A DNA stretch of 64,000 nucleotides from Bradyrhizobium sp. sGM-13 (GTDB lineage Bacteria > Pseudomonadota > Alphaproteobacteria > Rhizobiales > Xanthobacteraceae): assembly GCF_018398875.1 (NCBI RefSeq), contig NZ_JAGWDK010000002.1:372001-436000 (forward strand). The letters are read 5' to 3'. How positions within the stretch are numbered: position 1 is the first letter of the stretch; each line of letters begins with the position of its first letter. The position numbers and the translations under genes were made by a program. Shown here in pieces: positions 52,607 through 61,468 of this stretch. Under the pieces are notes generated by a model. The model did not search any database and was not told the DNA's origin. It saw only the letters and a list, made by a program, of their open reading frames with translations.

Positions 52607-54039
52607 ATAGCGCCCTGATCGCTCTGGAAGCCCAGGTTCGCGCTGATCTTGCGAAGACTGCGCATCCGAATGCCGCGTGGCTCACACCCAGGCTGGGGCC
52701 GGACGACAGACCAGCACTGGATGTGCTCGTGGTAGGCGCCGGCCAATCGGGTCTCGCAACAGCGTTTGGGCTGATGCGCTCGCAAGTAAGCAACATCCTT
52801 GTGCTCGACAAATCCGAGGAGGGACGGGAAGGTCCGTGGCTCACCTATGCCCGCATGCACACGCTGCGTAGCCCGAAGCATTTCACCGGGCCTGATCTTG
52901 ATATTCCCAGCCTGACCTACCAGTCCTGGCACGAGGCACGGTTCGGCGAGGAGGATTGGCAAAATCTCGACCTGATTTCGCGCGAGCTTTGGGCCGAATA
53001 TCTGCTCTGGTTCAGGCGCATTCTGGACCTGCCGGTGCGCAATGGTTGTGAGGTTATCGAGATCTCGCCTGCGTCCGGTGGATTGCTCGCTGCCAAGGTG
53101 CAGACCGCCGACGGCACCGGCATAGTCTTTGCGCGCAAGATTGTGCTGGCGACGGGACAGGAAGGCATGGGCGACTGGACCGTTCCGGAGCCGTTGCGCC
53201 ATTTGCCATCGTCAGTGTGCGTGCACGCGGCGCAGCCGATCGACCTCGCGGGCTTGCGCGGAAAGCGGGTTGCTGTGGTCGGCGCCGGCGCCTCGGCCTT
53301 CGACAATGCCGCGGCCGCACTGGAGGCTGGCGCAGCTGAAGTGCATCTGTTTTGCCGCAGGGCCGAGATCCAGGTTATCCAGCCCTACCGTTGGCTCACC
53401 TTTCGTGGCTTCCTTAGACATTTTTGTGATCTGGATGATGGCTGGCGTTGGCGCTTCATGCGCGCCGTCCTGGAGTTGCGGGAAGGTTTTCCGCAAGCGA
53501 CCTACGATCGCTGTGCCCGCCACCCCAACTTTCATTTGCAGGAGGGGGCGCCGATTGAAACCGTCAAGGAAACGGCTTGCGGCGTCGAATTGCAGACGCC
53601 GCGGGGTGTGTTAGCGGCCGACTTCGTGATTTGCGGCACGGGAATCGACATGAATTTTGCGGGCCGGCCCGAACTGCAAAACTGTGACGCCAACATCGCG
53701 ACCTGGGCAGATCGCTACCAGCCGCCGCCGGACGAGCGCAGCCCGCGTCTCGGGCGTTTTCCCTATCTTGCTGACGACTACGCGCTGATGGAGCGCGTCG
53801 CCGGCGAAACCCCCTGGATTGCGGACATCCATGTCTTCGCGATTGCCTCCACCATGAGCTTCGGTGCTTCAGGCTCGTCGATCAATGCGATGACCACCGC
53901 TGTGCCCAAGCTCATCCATGGGCTGACGCGCGGGCTGTTTCGCGCGGACATCGAGCGGCATTGGGCGTCGTTCAAGGCGTATGACGTGCCTCAGGCGGTC
54001 GTCGCGCGGCAAACGCCGGTCGCGCGCGAGAAACGGTGA
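52603..54039 (+). CDS. FAD/NAD(P)-dependent monooxygenase-like flavoprotein
   Basis: This 478-residue protein starts at ATG 52603, overlapping the SDR stop (ATGA). It has an FAD-binding motif VLVVGAGQSGLATAFGLM and a second dinucleotide motif RVAVVGAGASAFDNAAAALE. Segments YARMHTLRSPKHFTGPDLD and FVICGTGIDMN are found in flavin-containing monooxygenase (FMO)-like proteins. Such enzymes oxygenate N, S or C atoms, or act as dehydrogenases. Co-transcription with the epimerase and SDR suggests a short oxidative branch. The sequence does not define the substrate. Confidence 0.85.
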   Translation: MNSALIALEAQVRADLAKTAHPNAAWLTPRLGPDDRPALDVLVVGAGQSGLATAFGLMRSQVSNILVLDKSEEGREGPWLTYARMHTLRSPKHFTGPDLDIPSLTYQSWHEARFGEEDWQNLDLISRELWAEYLLWFRRILDLPVRNGCEVIEISPASGGLLAAKVQTADGTGIVFARKIVLATGQEGMGDWTVPEPLRHLPSSVCVHAAQPIDLAGLRGKRVAVVGAGASAFDNAAAALEAGAAEVHLFCRRAEIQVIQPYRWLTFRGFLRHFCDLDDGWRWRFMRAVLELREGFPQATYDRCARHPNFHLQEGAPIETVKETACGVELQTPRGVLAADFVICGTGIDMNFAGRPELQNCDANIATWADRYQPPPDERSPRLGRFPYLADDYALMERVAGETPWIADIHVFAIASTMSFGASGSSINAMTTAVPKLIHGLTRGLFRADIERHWASFKAYDVPQAVVARQTPVAREKR

Positions 54040-54107
54040 ACGATCTTCGAATCACGCTGGGGAGCTTGGCTCATACCTACTATGCTTGTGCTTCCGGCGG
54101 GTCCGGT

Positions 54108-54123
54108 TGGCATATCCCTTGCT
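54108..54123 (+). promoter_or_regulatory. Sigma-54 promoter upstream of second Dpp-type operon
   Basis: TGGCAT-N5-TTGCT, with correct -24/-12 spacing and a T before it, fits the sigma-54 consensus with one mismatch. It lies 55 bp before the ATG at 54179, with a ribosome site (AGGGA) at 54166. Transcription should start near 54134. It is almost the same as the element at 41774. Confidence 0.78.
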
Positions 54124-54178
54124 TTTAAGTTGATGTTCTCATTCAGAAAACAAACTTGGCAAAACAGGGATAAGTCCG

Positions 54179-55795
54179 ATGAGCGTTACAGGATCCCGGC
54201 GTCTGCTTTCGCTGGTTGCCTCCATCGTGTTCTCATTGGCGGCTGGATCGGTGCAGGCGCAAACGCGCGCTGAAACGTTGCGTTACGTGACCGGAGCATC
54301 GGTCAACACGCTTGATCCCAATATTCCGGGTTCGACCCGCGAAGCCTTTGCGGTGAGTCTCAGCACCTATGACCGGCTGGTTTCCTTCGGCCGCAAACAA
54401 CTCAACGGCAAATGGGTGTTTGACCTCAGCAAGATCACGGGAGAGTTGGCGGAATCCTATGAAGTCAGCCCGGACGGGCTGAAGATGACATTTCGCCTGC
54501 GCAAGGATGCCAAGTTCCAGGACGGCACGCCGGTCACAGCGGAAGACGTCAAATGGTCGCTTGACCGGGTTGTCACGGCGCCGGTCCTCGGCAAGGCACA
54601 ACTCCTCACGGGGTCAATGACGTCAGCCGACCAGTTCAAGGTGATCGATCCCCTGACCGTTGAGGTAACGCTGCCGAAGCCGGACAAGCTGGCCTTGCCC
54701 AATCTCGCCACCGTCTATCCGATCATCATCAACTCCAAGGTCGCCAAGGAACATGCGACGGCAGACGATCCCTGGGCCATGGCGTGGCTGAAGGAGCACA
54801 CGGCCGGCAGCGGCGCCTACAAGATCGAAACGTTCAAGCCGGGCGAGCAGGTGATCATGAGCCGCAACGCGGCATGGAATCGTGGCACGGCCGACAAATC
54901 GGCGTTCTTCAAGCGCGTGATCGTGCAGTCGGTGCCGGAGCCGGCGACGCGCGCCAACCTGGTCGAGCGCGGCGACGCCGATCTCGTCATCGATCTGCAG
55001 GCGAGCGACGTCCAATCGCTCGAGGCCAAGAGCAAGCTGAAGGTGATCTCGACGCCCCAATACAATGCGGTCACCTTCGTCTCGATGAATAACCAGATCC
55101 CGCCCTTCGACAACGTCAATGTGCGTCGCGCCATCGCGTTTGCTTTGCCTTACGACGACATGTTCAAGGCGGCACTGTTCGGCCGCGGCTCGCCGCTGTT
55201 CGGAGCGACATGGGCGGACGGCAAACCATCGAGCGGCGCCTATCCAATCGCACAGCCGGTGAAGCTCGACCTCGAAAAGGCCAAGGAATATCTGAAGGCA
55301 GCAGGCCTGCCTGACGGCTTCTCGACGACGTTCAGTTTCAATGTCGGCCAGGCCTCGACCGCAGAACCGATGGCGGCACTGGTGAAGGAATCGCTGGCCA
55401 AGATCGGCATCAAAGTCGATATCCAGAAGCTGCCGGACGCCCAGATGTCGACGCAGATCAATGAGAAGAAGCTTCCCTTCTTCACTGAGGGCATTGTCGC
55501 GTGGCTGCCGTCGACCGACTATTTCTACCGCAACTTCTACACCGGCAATCAGCGCTGGAATTACTCATCGATCAACAATCCGGAATTGGTGGAGATCGCG
55601 CAGAAAGCCCGTTTCGAACCCGATGCCGCCACGTATGAGGAAGACGGCATCAAGCTCAACGCCATCCATTTCAGCGAGATACCGCAGATACCGCTCTGGC
55701 AGCCCAGCCAGGACGCTGTGATGGCGCCCTCGGTTGAAGGCTACACTTACCAGTTCCACCGTCAGGTCGATTATCGCGATCTCAATCGCAAATAA
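54179..55795 (+). CDS. ABC transporter substrate-binding protein, Dpp/Opp family
   Basis: This 538-residue SBP_bac_5 protein has a Sec signal (LLSLVASIVFSLAAGSVQAQ). Family motifs follow: LRYVTGASVNTLDPNIPGS, SPDGLKMTFRLRKDAKFQDG and DNVNVRRAIAFALPY, and the C-terminal part has FSEIPQIPLWQPSQ. It belongs to a different subfamily from 41909. It starts a complete importer (binding protein, two permeases, fused ATPase). The ligand is unknown; sigma-54 control suggests a nitrogen source. Confidence 0.93.
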   Translation: MSVTGSRRLLSLVASIVFSLAAGSVQAQTRAETLRYVTGASVNTLDPNIPGSTREAFAVSLSTYDRLVSFGRKQLNGKWVFDLSKITGELAESYEVSPDGLKMTFRLRKDAKFQDGTPVTAEDVKWSLDRVVTAPVLGKAQLLTGSMTSADQFKVIDPLTVEVTLPKPDKLALPNLATVYPIIINSKVAKEHATADDPWAMAWLKEHTAGSGAYKIETFKPGEQVIMSRNAAWNRGTADKSAFFKRVIVQSVPEPATRANLVERGDADLVIDLQASDVQSLEAKSKLKVISTPQYNAVTFVSMNNQIPPFDNVNVRRAIAFALPYDDMFKAALFGRGSPLFGATWADGKPSSGAYPIAQPVKLDLEKAKEYLKAAGLPDGFSTTFSFNVGQASTAEPMAALVKESLAKIGIKVDIQKLPDAQMSTQINEKKLPFFTEGIVAWLPSTDYFYRNFYTGNQRWNYSSINNPELVEIAQKARFEPDAATYEEDGIKLNAIHFSEIPQIPLWQPSQDAVMAPSVEGYTYQFHRQVDYRDLNRK

Positions 55796-55806
55796 CGGTC
55801 AGTATC

Positions 55807-56838
55807 ATGGCGGCGTTTGGAGCAACGGTGATACGGGCGGGCAGGCGCTTCCTGTCCTCGCTGCCGGCGCTCTTCGGCGTGCTCGTCTTCACCTTCCTGC
55901 TGATGCGGGTGCTGCCGGGCGATCCGGCGGTGTTCTTCGCTTCCGGGCCGAATGCCGGCAAGGAGGAGATCGAGGTCATCCGCAAGCAGATGGGCCTCAA
56001 CAAGCCGGTGCCGGAACAACTGATGCTGTATCTCTATGATGTCGGCAGCGGCAATCTCGGCAGATCGATGATGACCGGACAACTGGTCACCAAAGATCTC
56101 CGCGAGCGGCTGCCGGCCTCGCTGGAACTCACCCTGACGGCGCTGCTGATCGCACTGGTGACGGCTGTGCCGCTCGGTGTGCTGGCAGCTCTGAGACCGG
56201 GCTCCATCATCGACCATGGCGTCCGGTTTTTCTGCGCACTCGGCGTCTGCGTACCGACATTCGTTTCGGGCCTGTTGCTGATCTATGTCTTCTATTACCT
56301 GCTCGGGCTTGCGCCCGACCCGACCGGCCGGGTCGATATCTTCGCGTCACTGCCACCGAGGCGGACCGGCTTCCTGTTGATCGACTTCCTGCTCGCCGGC
56401 GACTTCGATGGATGGTGGGCCGCCTTCAGGCAACTGATCTTGCCGGCGCTGAGCATGGCGCTGTTCGTGGTGGCGCCGCTGGCGCGCATCACGCGGGCCT
56501 CGATGCTGGTCTCACTGGGCAGCGATTTCGTACGCACCGCGCATTCCGTGGGCCTTCCCTGGTGGCGGGTCGTCGTCACCTATGCGCTGCGCAACGCCAT
56601 CCTGCCGGTCATCACCATCGCAGGCATCGTGTTTTCGACCATGCTCGGCGCCAATGTTCTGGTGGAGAAAGTGTTCTCCTGGCCGGGCGTCGCTTCCTAC
56701 GCGCTCGATGCGTTGCTCTCTTCTGATTATGCCCCGGTGCAGGGTTTTGTGCTGCTGATGGCCACCGTGTTTGTGATCGTCAATCTGCTGGTGGATATCC
56801 TTTATGGCATCGCCGATCCACGGGTGACAATCGGATGA
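55807..56838 (+). CDS. ABC transporter permease, DppB type
   Basis: This 343-residue permease has the N-terminus VIRAGRRFLSSLPALFGVLVFTFLLMRVLPGDPA. It has six helices and the coupling motif VRTAHSVGLPWWRVVVTYALRNA, and ends DILYGIADPRVTIG. It starts 11 bp after the binding-protein gene and overlaps the next start. It is slightly longer than the 43531 permease owing to an insert before the coupling loop (about residues 165-205). Confidence 0.93.
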   Translation: MAAFGATVIRAGRRFLSSLPALFGVLVFTFLLMRVLPGDPAVFFASGPNAGKEEIEVIRKQMGLNKPVPEQLMLYLYDVGSGNLGRSMMTGQLVTKDLRERLPASLELTLTALLIALVTAVPLGVLAALRPGSIIDHGVRFFCALGVCVPTFVSGLLLIYVFYYLLGLAPDPTGRVDIFASLPPRRTGFLLIDFLLAGDFDGWWAAFRQLILPALSMALFVVAPLARITRASMLVSLGSDFVRTAHSVGLPWWRVVVTYALRNAILPVITIAGIVFSTMLGANVLVEKVFSWPGVASYALDALLSSDYAPVQGFVLLMATVFVIVNLLVDILYGIADPRVTIG

Positions 56839-57683
56839 CCTCAGCGTCGCTTCGCCATGCCGGCTGGATTCTGCGCGGAAACCCGCTCACCGCCGTTGCC
56901 GCTGCCGGCGTTTTCCTGCTTGCGCTCATCGCCATTTTCGGGCCGTGGATCGTGCCGTATGATCCAATCGTCTCGAACGTGTCGCAAGCATTGATGCCGC
57001 CGAGCGCGGCGCACATCGCCGGCACGGATCAGCTCGGCCGCGACGTGTTCAGCCGCCTGATCGTCGCGGCACGGCTCGATCTCACCATCGCCCTCTCGGC
57101 AGTCGGAATCTCCTTTGCCATCGGCGCCGTCATCGGCGCGATTTGCGGCTACACCGGCGGCCGGCTCGATCGCGGCGTCGGCCGCTTCGTCGACGTCGTG
57201 ATGGCCTTCCCGCTTTTCGTGCTGGCCATGGCGATGGTCGCGGCGCTCGGCAATCGAGTCGAGAACATCGTCATCGCGACCGCCATCATCAATCTGCCGT
57301 TCTACATCCGTTTTGCGCGGGCGGAGGTGAATGTCCGCCGCAATGTCGGCTGGGTCGAAGCGGCGCGCGCCTGCGGCGACAGCCACCTCTCGGTCGTGCT
57401 GCGCTTCCTGCTGCCGAACGTGCTGCCGGCCATGGCGGTGCAGATCTCGCTCAATCTCGGCTGGGCGATCCTCAATGCCGCCGGACTTTCCTTTATCGGC
57501 CTCGGCGTCAAACCGCCGACGCCGGAATGGGGCATCATGGTTGCGGAGGGCGCGCGCTTCATTTCCACCGGCAAATGGTGGCTGGTCGCCTTTCCGGGCC
57601 TGGCGCTGATGCTGACCGTGCTGTGCTTCAACCTGCTCGGCGACGGGGTGCGCGATATTCTCGATCCCCGCATGCGAACATGA
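56835..57683 (+). CDS. ABC transporter permease, DppC type
   Basis: This 282-residue permease starts at ATG 56835, overlapping the DppB stop. It carries GTDQLGRDVFSRLIVAARLDL, the coupling loop GWVEAARACGDSHLSVVLRF and the typical end LLGDGVRDILDPRM. It works with the permease at 55807 and the fused ATPase at 57680. Confidence 0.94.
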   Translation: MTSASLRHAGWILRGNPLTAVAAAGVFLLALIAIFGPWIVPYDPIVSNVSQALMPPSAAHIAGTDQLGRDVFSRLIVAARLDLTIALSAVGISFAIGAVIGAICGYTGGRLDRGVGRFVDVVMAFPLFVLAMAMVAALGNRVENIVIATAIINLPFYIRFARAEVNVRRNVGWVEAARACGDSHLSVVLRFLLPNVLPAMAVQISLNLGWAILNAAGLSFIGLGVKPPTPEWGIMVAEGARFISTGKWWLVAFPGLALMLTVLCFNLLGDGVRDILDPRMRT

Positions 57684-59347
57684 CCAAATCGCTGCTGGCC
57701 TTAAGCGACCTGCACGTCACCTTCTCGACACGGCGTGGGCTTGTCGAGGCGGTACGCGGCGTCACGCTGTCGCTCGGCGAGGGCGAGATGCTCGGCCTCG
57801 TCGGCGAGAGCGGCTCGGGCAAATCGGTCACCGGCTTTGCGATTACGCGCCTGCTCGATGCGGCCGGGCGGATCACGGCGGGCGACATCCGATTTCGCGG
57901 GCAGGACATCACGCGGATATCGGCGGGTGATTTCCGCCATCTGCATGGCGCGGCGATGGCGATGATCTTCCAGAACCCGCGTGCAGCGCTCAATCCGATC
58001 CGTGCCGTCGGGGACCAGATCGCCGACGCGATCACGGCCCACAAGCGAATGCCCCGCGGTGAAGCGCGCGCGCAGGCGCTGGAGCTGCTGCGCGCCGTGC
58101 AAATTCGCGATCCCGAAAAGCGGATGGCCGCTTACCCCCACGAACTCTCCGGCGGCATGTGCCAGCGCGTGATGATCGCCATGGCGATTTCCTGCAACCC
58201 GGCGCTCTTAATCGCCGACGAACCGACCACCGGCCTCGACGTCACGACGCAAAAGGTCGTGATGGATCTTTTGACCGGGATTGCGGCCGAGCGCGGCATG
58301 GCGACGATCCTGATCACCCATGACCTCGGTCTGGCCGCCCGCTACTGTCGTCGCGTCGTGGTGATGGAGCGGGGCCGGCTTGTCGAGGAGGCCGAACCGA
58401 AGACTCTCTTCCGCGCACCACAGCACCCCTACACCAGACGTCTGGTGGCGGCTTCGCCCACGGCGAATTCACGGATCGCAGACCTGGTGCCGGAAGAGGA
58501 GCGGGGGCGGCACCTTGTGATGCACGTCGCGTCCCGGCCGCGGCCTGCGCCGGGTACGCCTCCCCTGCTGGAGGTGCAGAAACTCGCAAAGCGGTTCGAT
58601 CAGGGCGCCGCGGCGGTAGCAGACTTTTCCATGACGATCAGCGCCGGCGAGAGCGTCGGTCTGGTCGGCGAATCCGGTTCCGGCAAGAGCACGACGTCGC
58701 GGATCATCTGCCGGCTAATCGATCCAAGCGAGGGGGAGATCGCGTTCGAGGGACAGTCGATCGGCCATATCCCGGCCCGCGATTTTCACCGGTCGTCGTT
58801 TCGCAAGGACATCCAGATCGTCTTTCAGGATCCGAATGACAGCCTCAACCCGCGGTTCACCGCCTTTGACTGCATCGCCCATCCGCTGCTGCGGCTTGGC
58901 GGCATGCGCCCGGGCGACGCATTGCGGCAGCGGGTGGAGGAGTGCGCGCAGCGCGTGGGACTCGGGATCGAATTGCTGACGCGCTTTCCGCATCAACTCT
59001 CGGGCGGCCAGAAGGCCCGTGTCGGCATCGCCCGCGCCATCGCGTGCCGGCCGCGCCTGTTGGTGCTGGACGAGCCGACGGCGGCGCTCGACGTTTCGGT
59101 GCAGGCGGTGGTGCTGCAACTGCTCGACCGGTTGCGCCGCGAGGATGACTTGGCCTTCCTTTTTGTCAGCCACGACCTCAACGTCGTTCGCATGATGTGC
59201 GATCGGACCATCGTGCTGCAAAACGGCCGCATCGTCGAGCAGGGCGAGAGCCGGGCGATGTTCGACAATCCGAAAACCGCTTACACGCGCGAGCTGGTCG
59301 AAGCTGTGCCGCATATCGAGCCGGAGCTGGCTGCGTTCGCGACCTGA
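57680..59347 (+). CDS. Fused dual ABC ATPase (DppD-DppF type)
   Basis: This 555-residue protein has two complete nucleotide-binding domains. The first (about 1-265) has Walker A GESGSGKS at 42-49, the signature [16 protein letters not shown] and Walker [13 protein letters not shown]. The second (about 290-555) has GESGSGKSTTS near 330, VFQDPNDSLNPRF, LSGGQKARVGIARAIA and LLVLDEPTAALD. In most Dpp systems the two are separate genes, as at 45397 and 46383. ATG overlaps the permease stop (ATGA). The first domain lacks the long Cys-rich oligopeptide tail. Confidence 0.93.
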   Translation: MTKSLLALSDLHVTFSTRRGLVEAVRGVTLSLGEGEMLGLVGESGSGKSVTGFAITRLLDAAGRITAGDIRFRGQDITRISAGDFRHLHGAAMAMIFQNPRAALNPIRAVGDQIADAITAHKRMPRGEARAQALELLRAVQIRDPEKRMAAYPHELSGGMCQRVMIAMAISCNPALLIADEPTTGLDVTTQKVVMDLLTGIAAERGMATILITHDLGLAARYCRRVVVMERGRLVEEAEPKTLFRAPQHPYTRRLVAASPTANSRIADLVPEEERGRHLVMHVASRPRPAPGTPPLLEVQKLAKRFDQGAAAVADFSMTISAGESVGLVGESGSGKSTTSRIICRLIDPSEGEIAFEGQSIGHIPARDFHRSSFRKDIQIVFQDPNDSLNPRFTAFDCIAHPLLRLGGMRPGDALRQRVEECAQRVGLGIELLTRFPHQLSGGQKARVGIARAIACRPRLLVLDEPTAALDVSVQAVVLQLLDRLRREDDLAFLFVSHDLNVVRMMCDRTIVLQNGRIVEQGESRAMFDNPKTAYTRELVEAVPHIEPELAAFAT

Positions 59348-59496
59348 TGACTGCCACGAGGCCCGCAAGAGCCGCTTTCGATCGATCGGTTGCAGCGGCG
59401 TTACGCTGCGTCGTCCAATGGAATACAGCGCCATGTCTCGGGTGATTACAAATTATGCAGATCGAGTTAAAAAGGCGGCAGATGATGCCGTGGCAC

Positions 59497-60015
59497 TCAA
59501 TCGAATAGGGCAGTAGCGCTTTCGCGATTGGAGTGTGCCGCGACGATGCGCTGCATCATGTCGATGAATACGGCTTGCTCCCGTTCACTTAAATTATCGA
59601 GCGTTGCGCGGTGCGCGGCCCGCGCCGAGGCCTCGATTTTTGCCAGAAGCGCCGCTCCTGCCGGGCTCAATTTACAGAGCCGCGCGCGGCGGTCCTCGTC
59701 ATCCACGGCCCTCTCGACGAAATTGCGGGCGGCCAGCCGCTTGAGCGCTCCGGTCGTCGTCGTCCTGTCCAGCGCAATATCGGCCGCCAATGTGGTCTGA
59801 TCGGCGGTTTTCCGCACCGCAAGCGCCGAAAGCAGGCTGTATTGCAGTGGTGTGATCTCGAATTCACCGCATGCTTCCTGAAATAGCGCGACATGGATCT
59901 GATGCAGCCGCCGGATCAGAAAGCCCGGTCGTTCTGACAGCGGCCAGGGGCGATGTCTGGTCTCGCCACGACGCTTTTTTGCTTTCCGCAACGCACTCTC
60001 CCCGCCTCGGAACAT
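59497..60015 (-). CDS. MarR-family transcriptional regulator
   Basis: This 172-residue protein has a winged helix-turn-helix in the middle: the N-terminal helix FLIRRLHQIHVALFQ, TPLQYSLLSALA, and TTLAADIALDRTTTTGALKRLAARNFVERAVDDEDRRAR. Dimerisation helices lie at both ends. MarR proteins usually repress divergent genes and release DNA on ligand binding. The gene is divergent from the amidohydrolase/molybdenum-hydroxylase operon, and the palindrome at 60084 between them is its probable operator. The N-terminal 20 residues are basic and poorly conserved, so the start may be further in. Confidence 0.9.
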   Translation of the reverse strand: MFRGGESALRKAKKRRGETRHRPWPLSERPGFLIRRLHQIHVALFQEACGEFEITPLQYSLLSALAVRKTADQTTLAADIALDRTTTTGALKRLAARNFVERAVDDEDRRARLCKLSPAGAALLAKIEASARAAHRATLDNLSEREQAVFIDMMQRIVAAHSNRESATALFD

Positions 60016-60083
60016 CGATGCGATTAGCTCGATTCGATGGCCTTCGCCACGGGAAGATCATGGCATGAAGTTTGCTCTTGTAA

Positions 60084-60105
60084 AATACGAAGTATGCTTC
60101 GTATT
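60084..60105. promoter_or_regulatory. MarR-type operator with overlapping promoter
   Basis: AATACGAAG-TATG-CTTCGTATT is a perfect inverted repeat with 9-bp arms. It fills the spacer of a possible sigma-70 promoter for the + strand gene (TTGTAA at 60078, TATTCT at 60102, 18-bp spacer). A dimer bound here would block the polymerase, the normal mode of MarR repressors. It lies about 70 bp from the MarR start and 49 bp from the amidohydrolase start. Confidence 0.75.
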
Positions 60106-60153
60106 CTGGTGAGGGCGGGGTAACGCCGCCGGCGAAGACAGGAGAGATTGTTC

Positions 60154-61431
60154 ATGTCGATCAGCGCCACCTTCGACCAGCTTCTGCGCGGCGGCCGCGT
60201 GATCTGCCCGGCCTCCGGCATCGACGGGATCAGGGACGTTGCCATTCGCAATGGCAAGATCGCGGCGGTGCAGAGCGACATTTTGCCGACCAGCGCCAGA
60301 GAGGTGATCGACGTGAGCGGCAAGCTGGTATTGCCGGGCCTCATCGATACCCACGCGCATGTCTATCAATATGTCACCGGCCGCTTCGGCATGAATGCCG
60401 ACATGGTGGGCGTGCAGTCCGGCGTGACGACATTGGTCGATCAGGGCGGTCCGTCCTGCATGACGTTGCCGGGCTTCCGACACTTCGTCGCCGAACCTGC
60501 GAGGTCGCGCGTTTATGCCTTCCTGTCGGCTTATCTGGTGGGCGGGCTAGAGGGTCATTACTATCCGCAACTCTATAGTCCTGAAGGCGTCGATATCGAC
60601 GCCACAGTGAAGGCGGCGACGGCCAATCTCGACATTGTTCGCGGCATCAAGGCCCATGCGGAAATCGGCGGTTTCGCGCGCTGGGGCATTCGCGTCATCG
60701 AAATGGCGGCCGAGATCGGACGCCGCGCCGATCTGCCGGTCTATGTGCATTTCGGCCAGCTCTGGGGCCTGCCCGAAAGCGGCACCAACGGCGAAGACGT
60801 CGATACGATTTTAGCGCGCGTAATTCCTTTGTTGCGCGAAGGCGATGTGCTGGCGCATCCGTTCACGCGTCATCCGGGAGGCTTCGTCAACCGTGAGGGT
60901 GAAGTGCATCCGGTGATTCAGGCGGCGCTCGATCGCGGCTTGAAGGTCGACGTCGGTCACGGCAGTCATTTCTCCTATCGTCTCGCCAAAAAAGCGATCG
61001 CCGCCGGAATTATTCCCACCACGCTCGGCGCGGACATTCACGGTTACAACACCCATGTGCCGGCGCCTGCCGGCACCCCGGACCAACACGAGGACGACGA
61101 AAATCATCCCTTCGCCGGCCAGGCCAAGTTTAGCCTGGTCCAGGCGATGAGTTCGATGATGGCGCTCGGGCTCACGCTTGAACAGGTCGTGCCGATGGTC
61201 ACCTCCAACCCGGCCAGGATGCTCGGCCGTGCTGACGAGATCGGCGCTCTCAAAGTTGGCAGGGACGCCGACGTCTCGGTGATCACGGAGCGAACCGGAC
61301 GATTTGTCCTTCGCGACAACGAGAACAATGAAGTCATCGCCGAGCGTCTGCTGCAGCCTGAGTTCTGCCTGCGCGCCGGTGCGCGATACGACGCTGTGGC
61401 GCCAATTCTGCCGCAGGCCGTTGCGGCGTAG
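60154..61431 (+). CDS. Amidohydrolase/deacetylase-family metallohydrolase
   Basis: This 425-residue protein starts at ATG 60154 with GGAGAG 7 nt ahead. The metal motif is GLIDTHAHVYQ, with a possible carboxylated Lys in RGIKAHAEIG. Further ligands are YVHFGQLWGLP, GDVLAHPFTRHPGG and DVGHGSHFSYRLAKKA, with the Asp in LGADIHGYN. It is paralogous to 40591 but carries an insertion rich in Pro, Asp and His (about 305-325). It heads the MarR-controlled operon with the molybdenum hydroxylase, so it likely acts on the same compound; the substrate is unknown. Confidence 0.88.
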   Translation: MSISATFDQLLRGGRVICPASGIDGIRDVAIRNGKIAAVQSDILPTSAREVIDVSGKLVLPGLIDTHAHVYQYVTGRFGMNADMVGVQSGVTTLVDQGGPSCMTLPGFRHFVAEPARSRVYAFLSAYLVGGLEGHYYPQLYSPEGVDIDATVKAATANLDIVRGIKAHAEIGGFARWGIRVIEMAAEIGRRADLPVYVHFGQLWGLPESGTNGEDVDTILARVIPLLREGDVLAHPFTRHPGGFVNREGEVHPVIQAALDRGLKVDVGHGSHFSYRLAKKAIAAGIIPTTLGADIHGYNTHVPAPAGTPDQHEDDENHPFAGQAKFSLVQAMSSMMALGLTLEQVVPMVTSNPARMLGRADEIGALKVGRDADVSVITERTGRFVLRDNENNEVIAERLLQPEFCLRAGARYDAVAPILPQAVAA

Positions 61432-61468
61432 CTAGGTCAGCGCCAGTTCGATCGGGGAGAACGTCACC

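Noticed and set aside
59371..59399. Inverted repeat GCCGCT/AGCGGC after the fused ATPase gene, considered as a terminator
   Set aside because: The 6-bp stem has a 17-nt loop and no U-tract; too weak to call.
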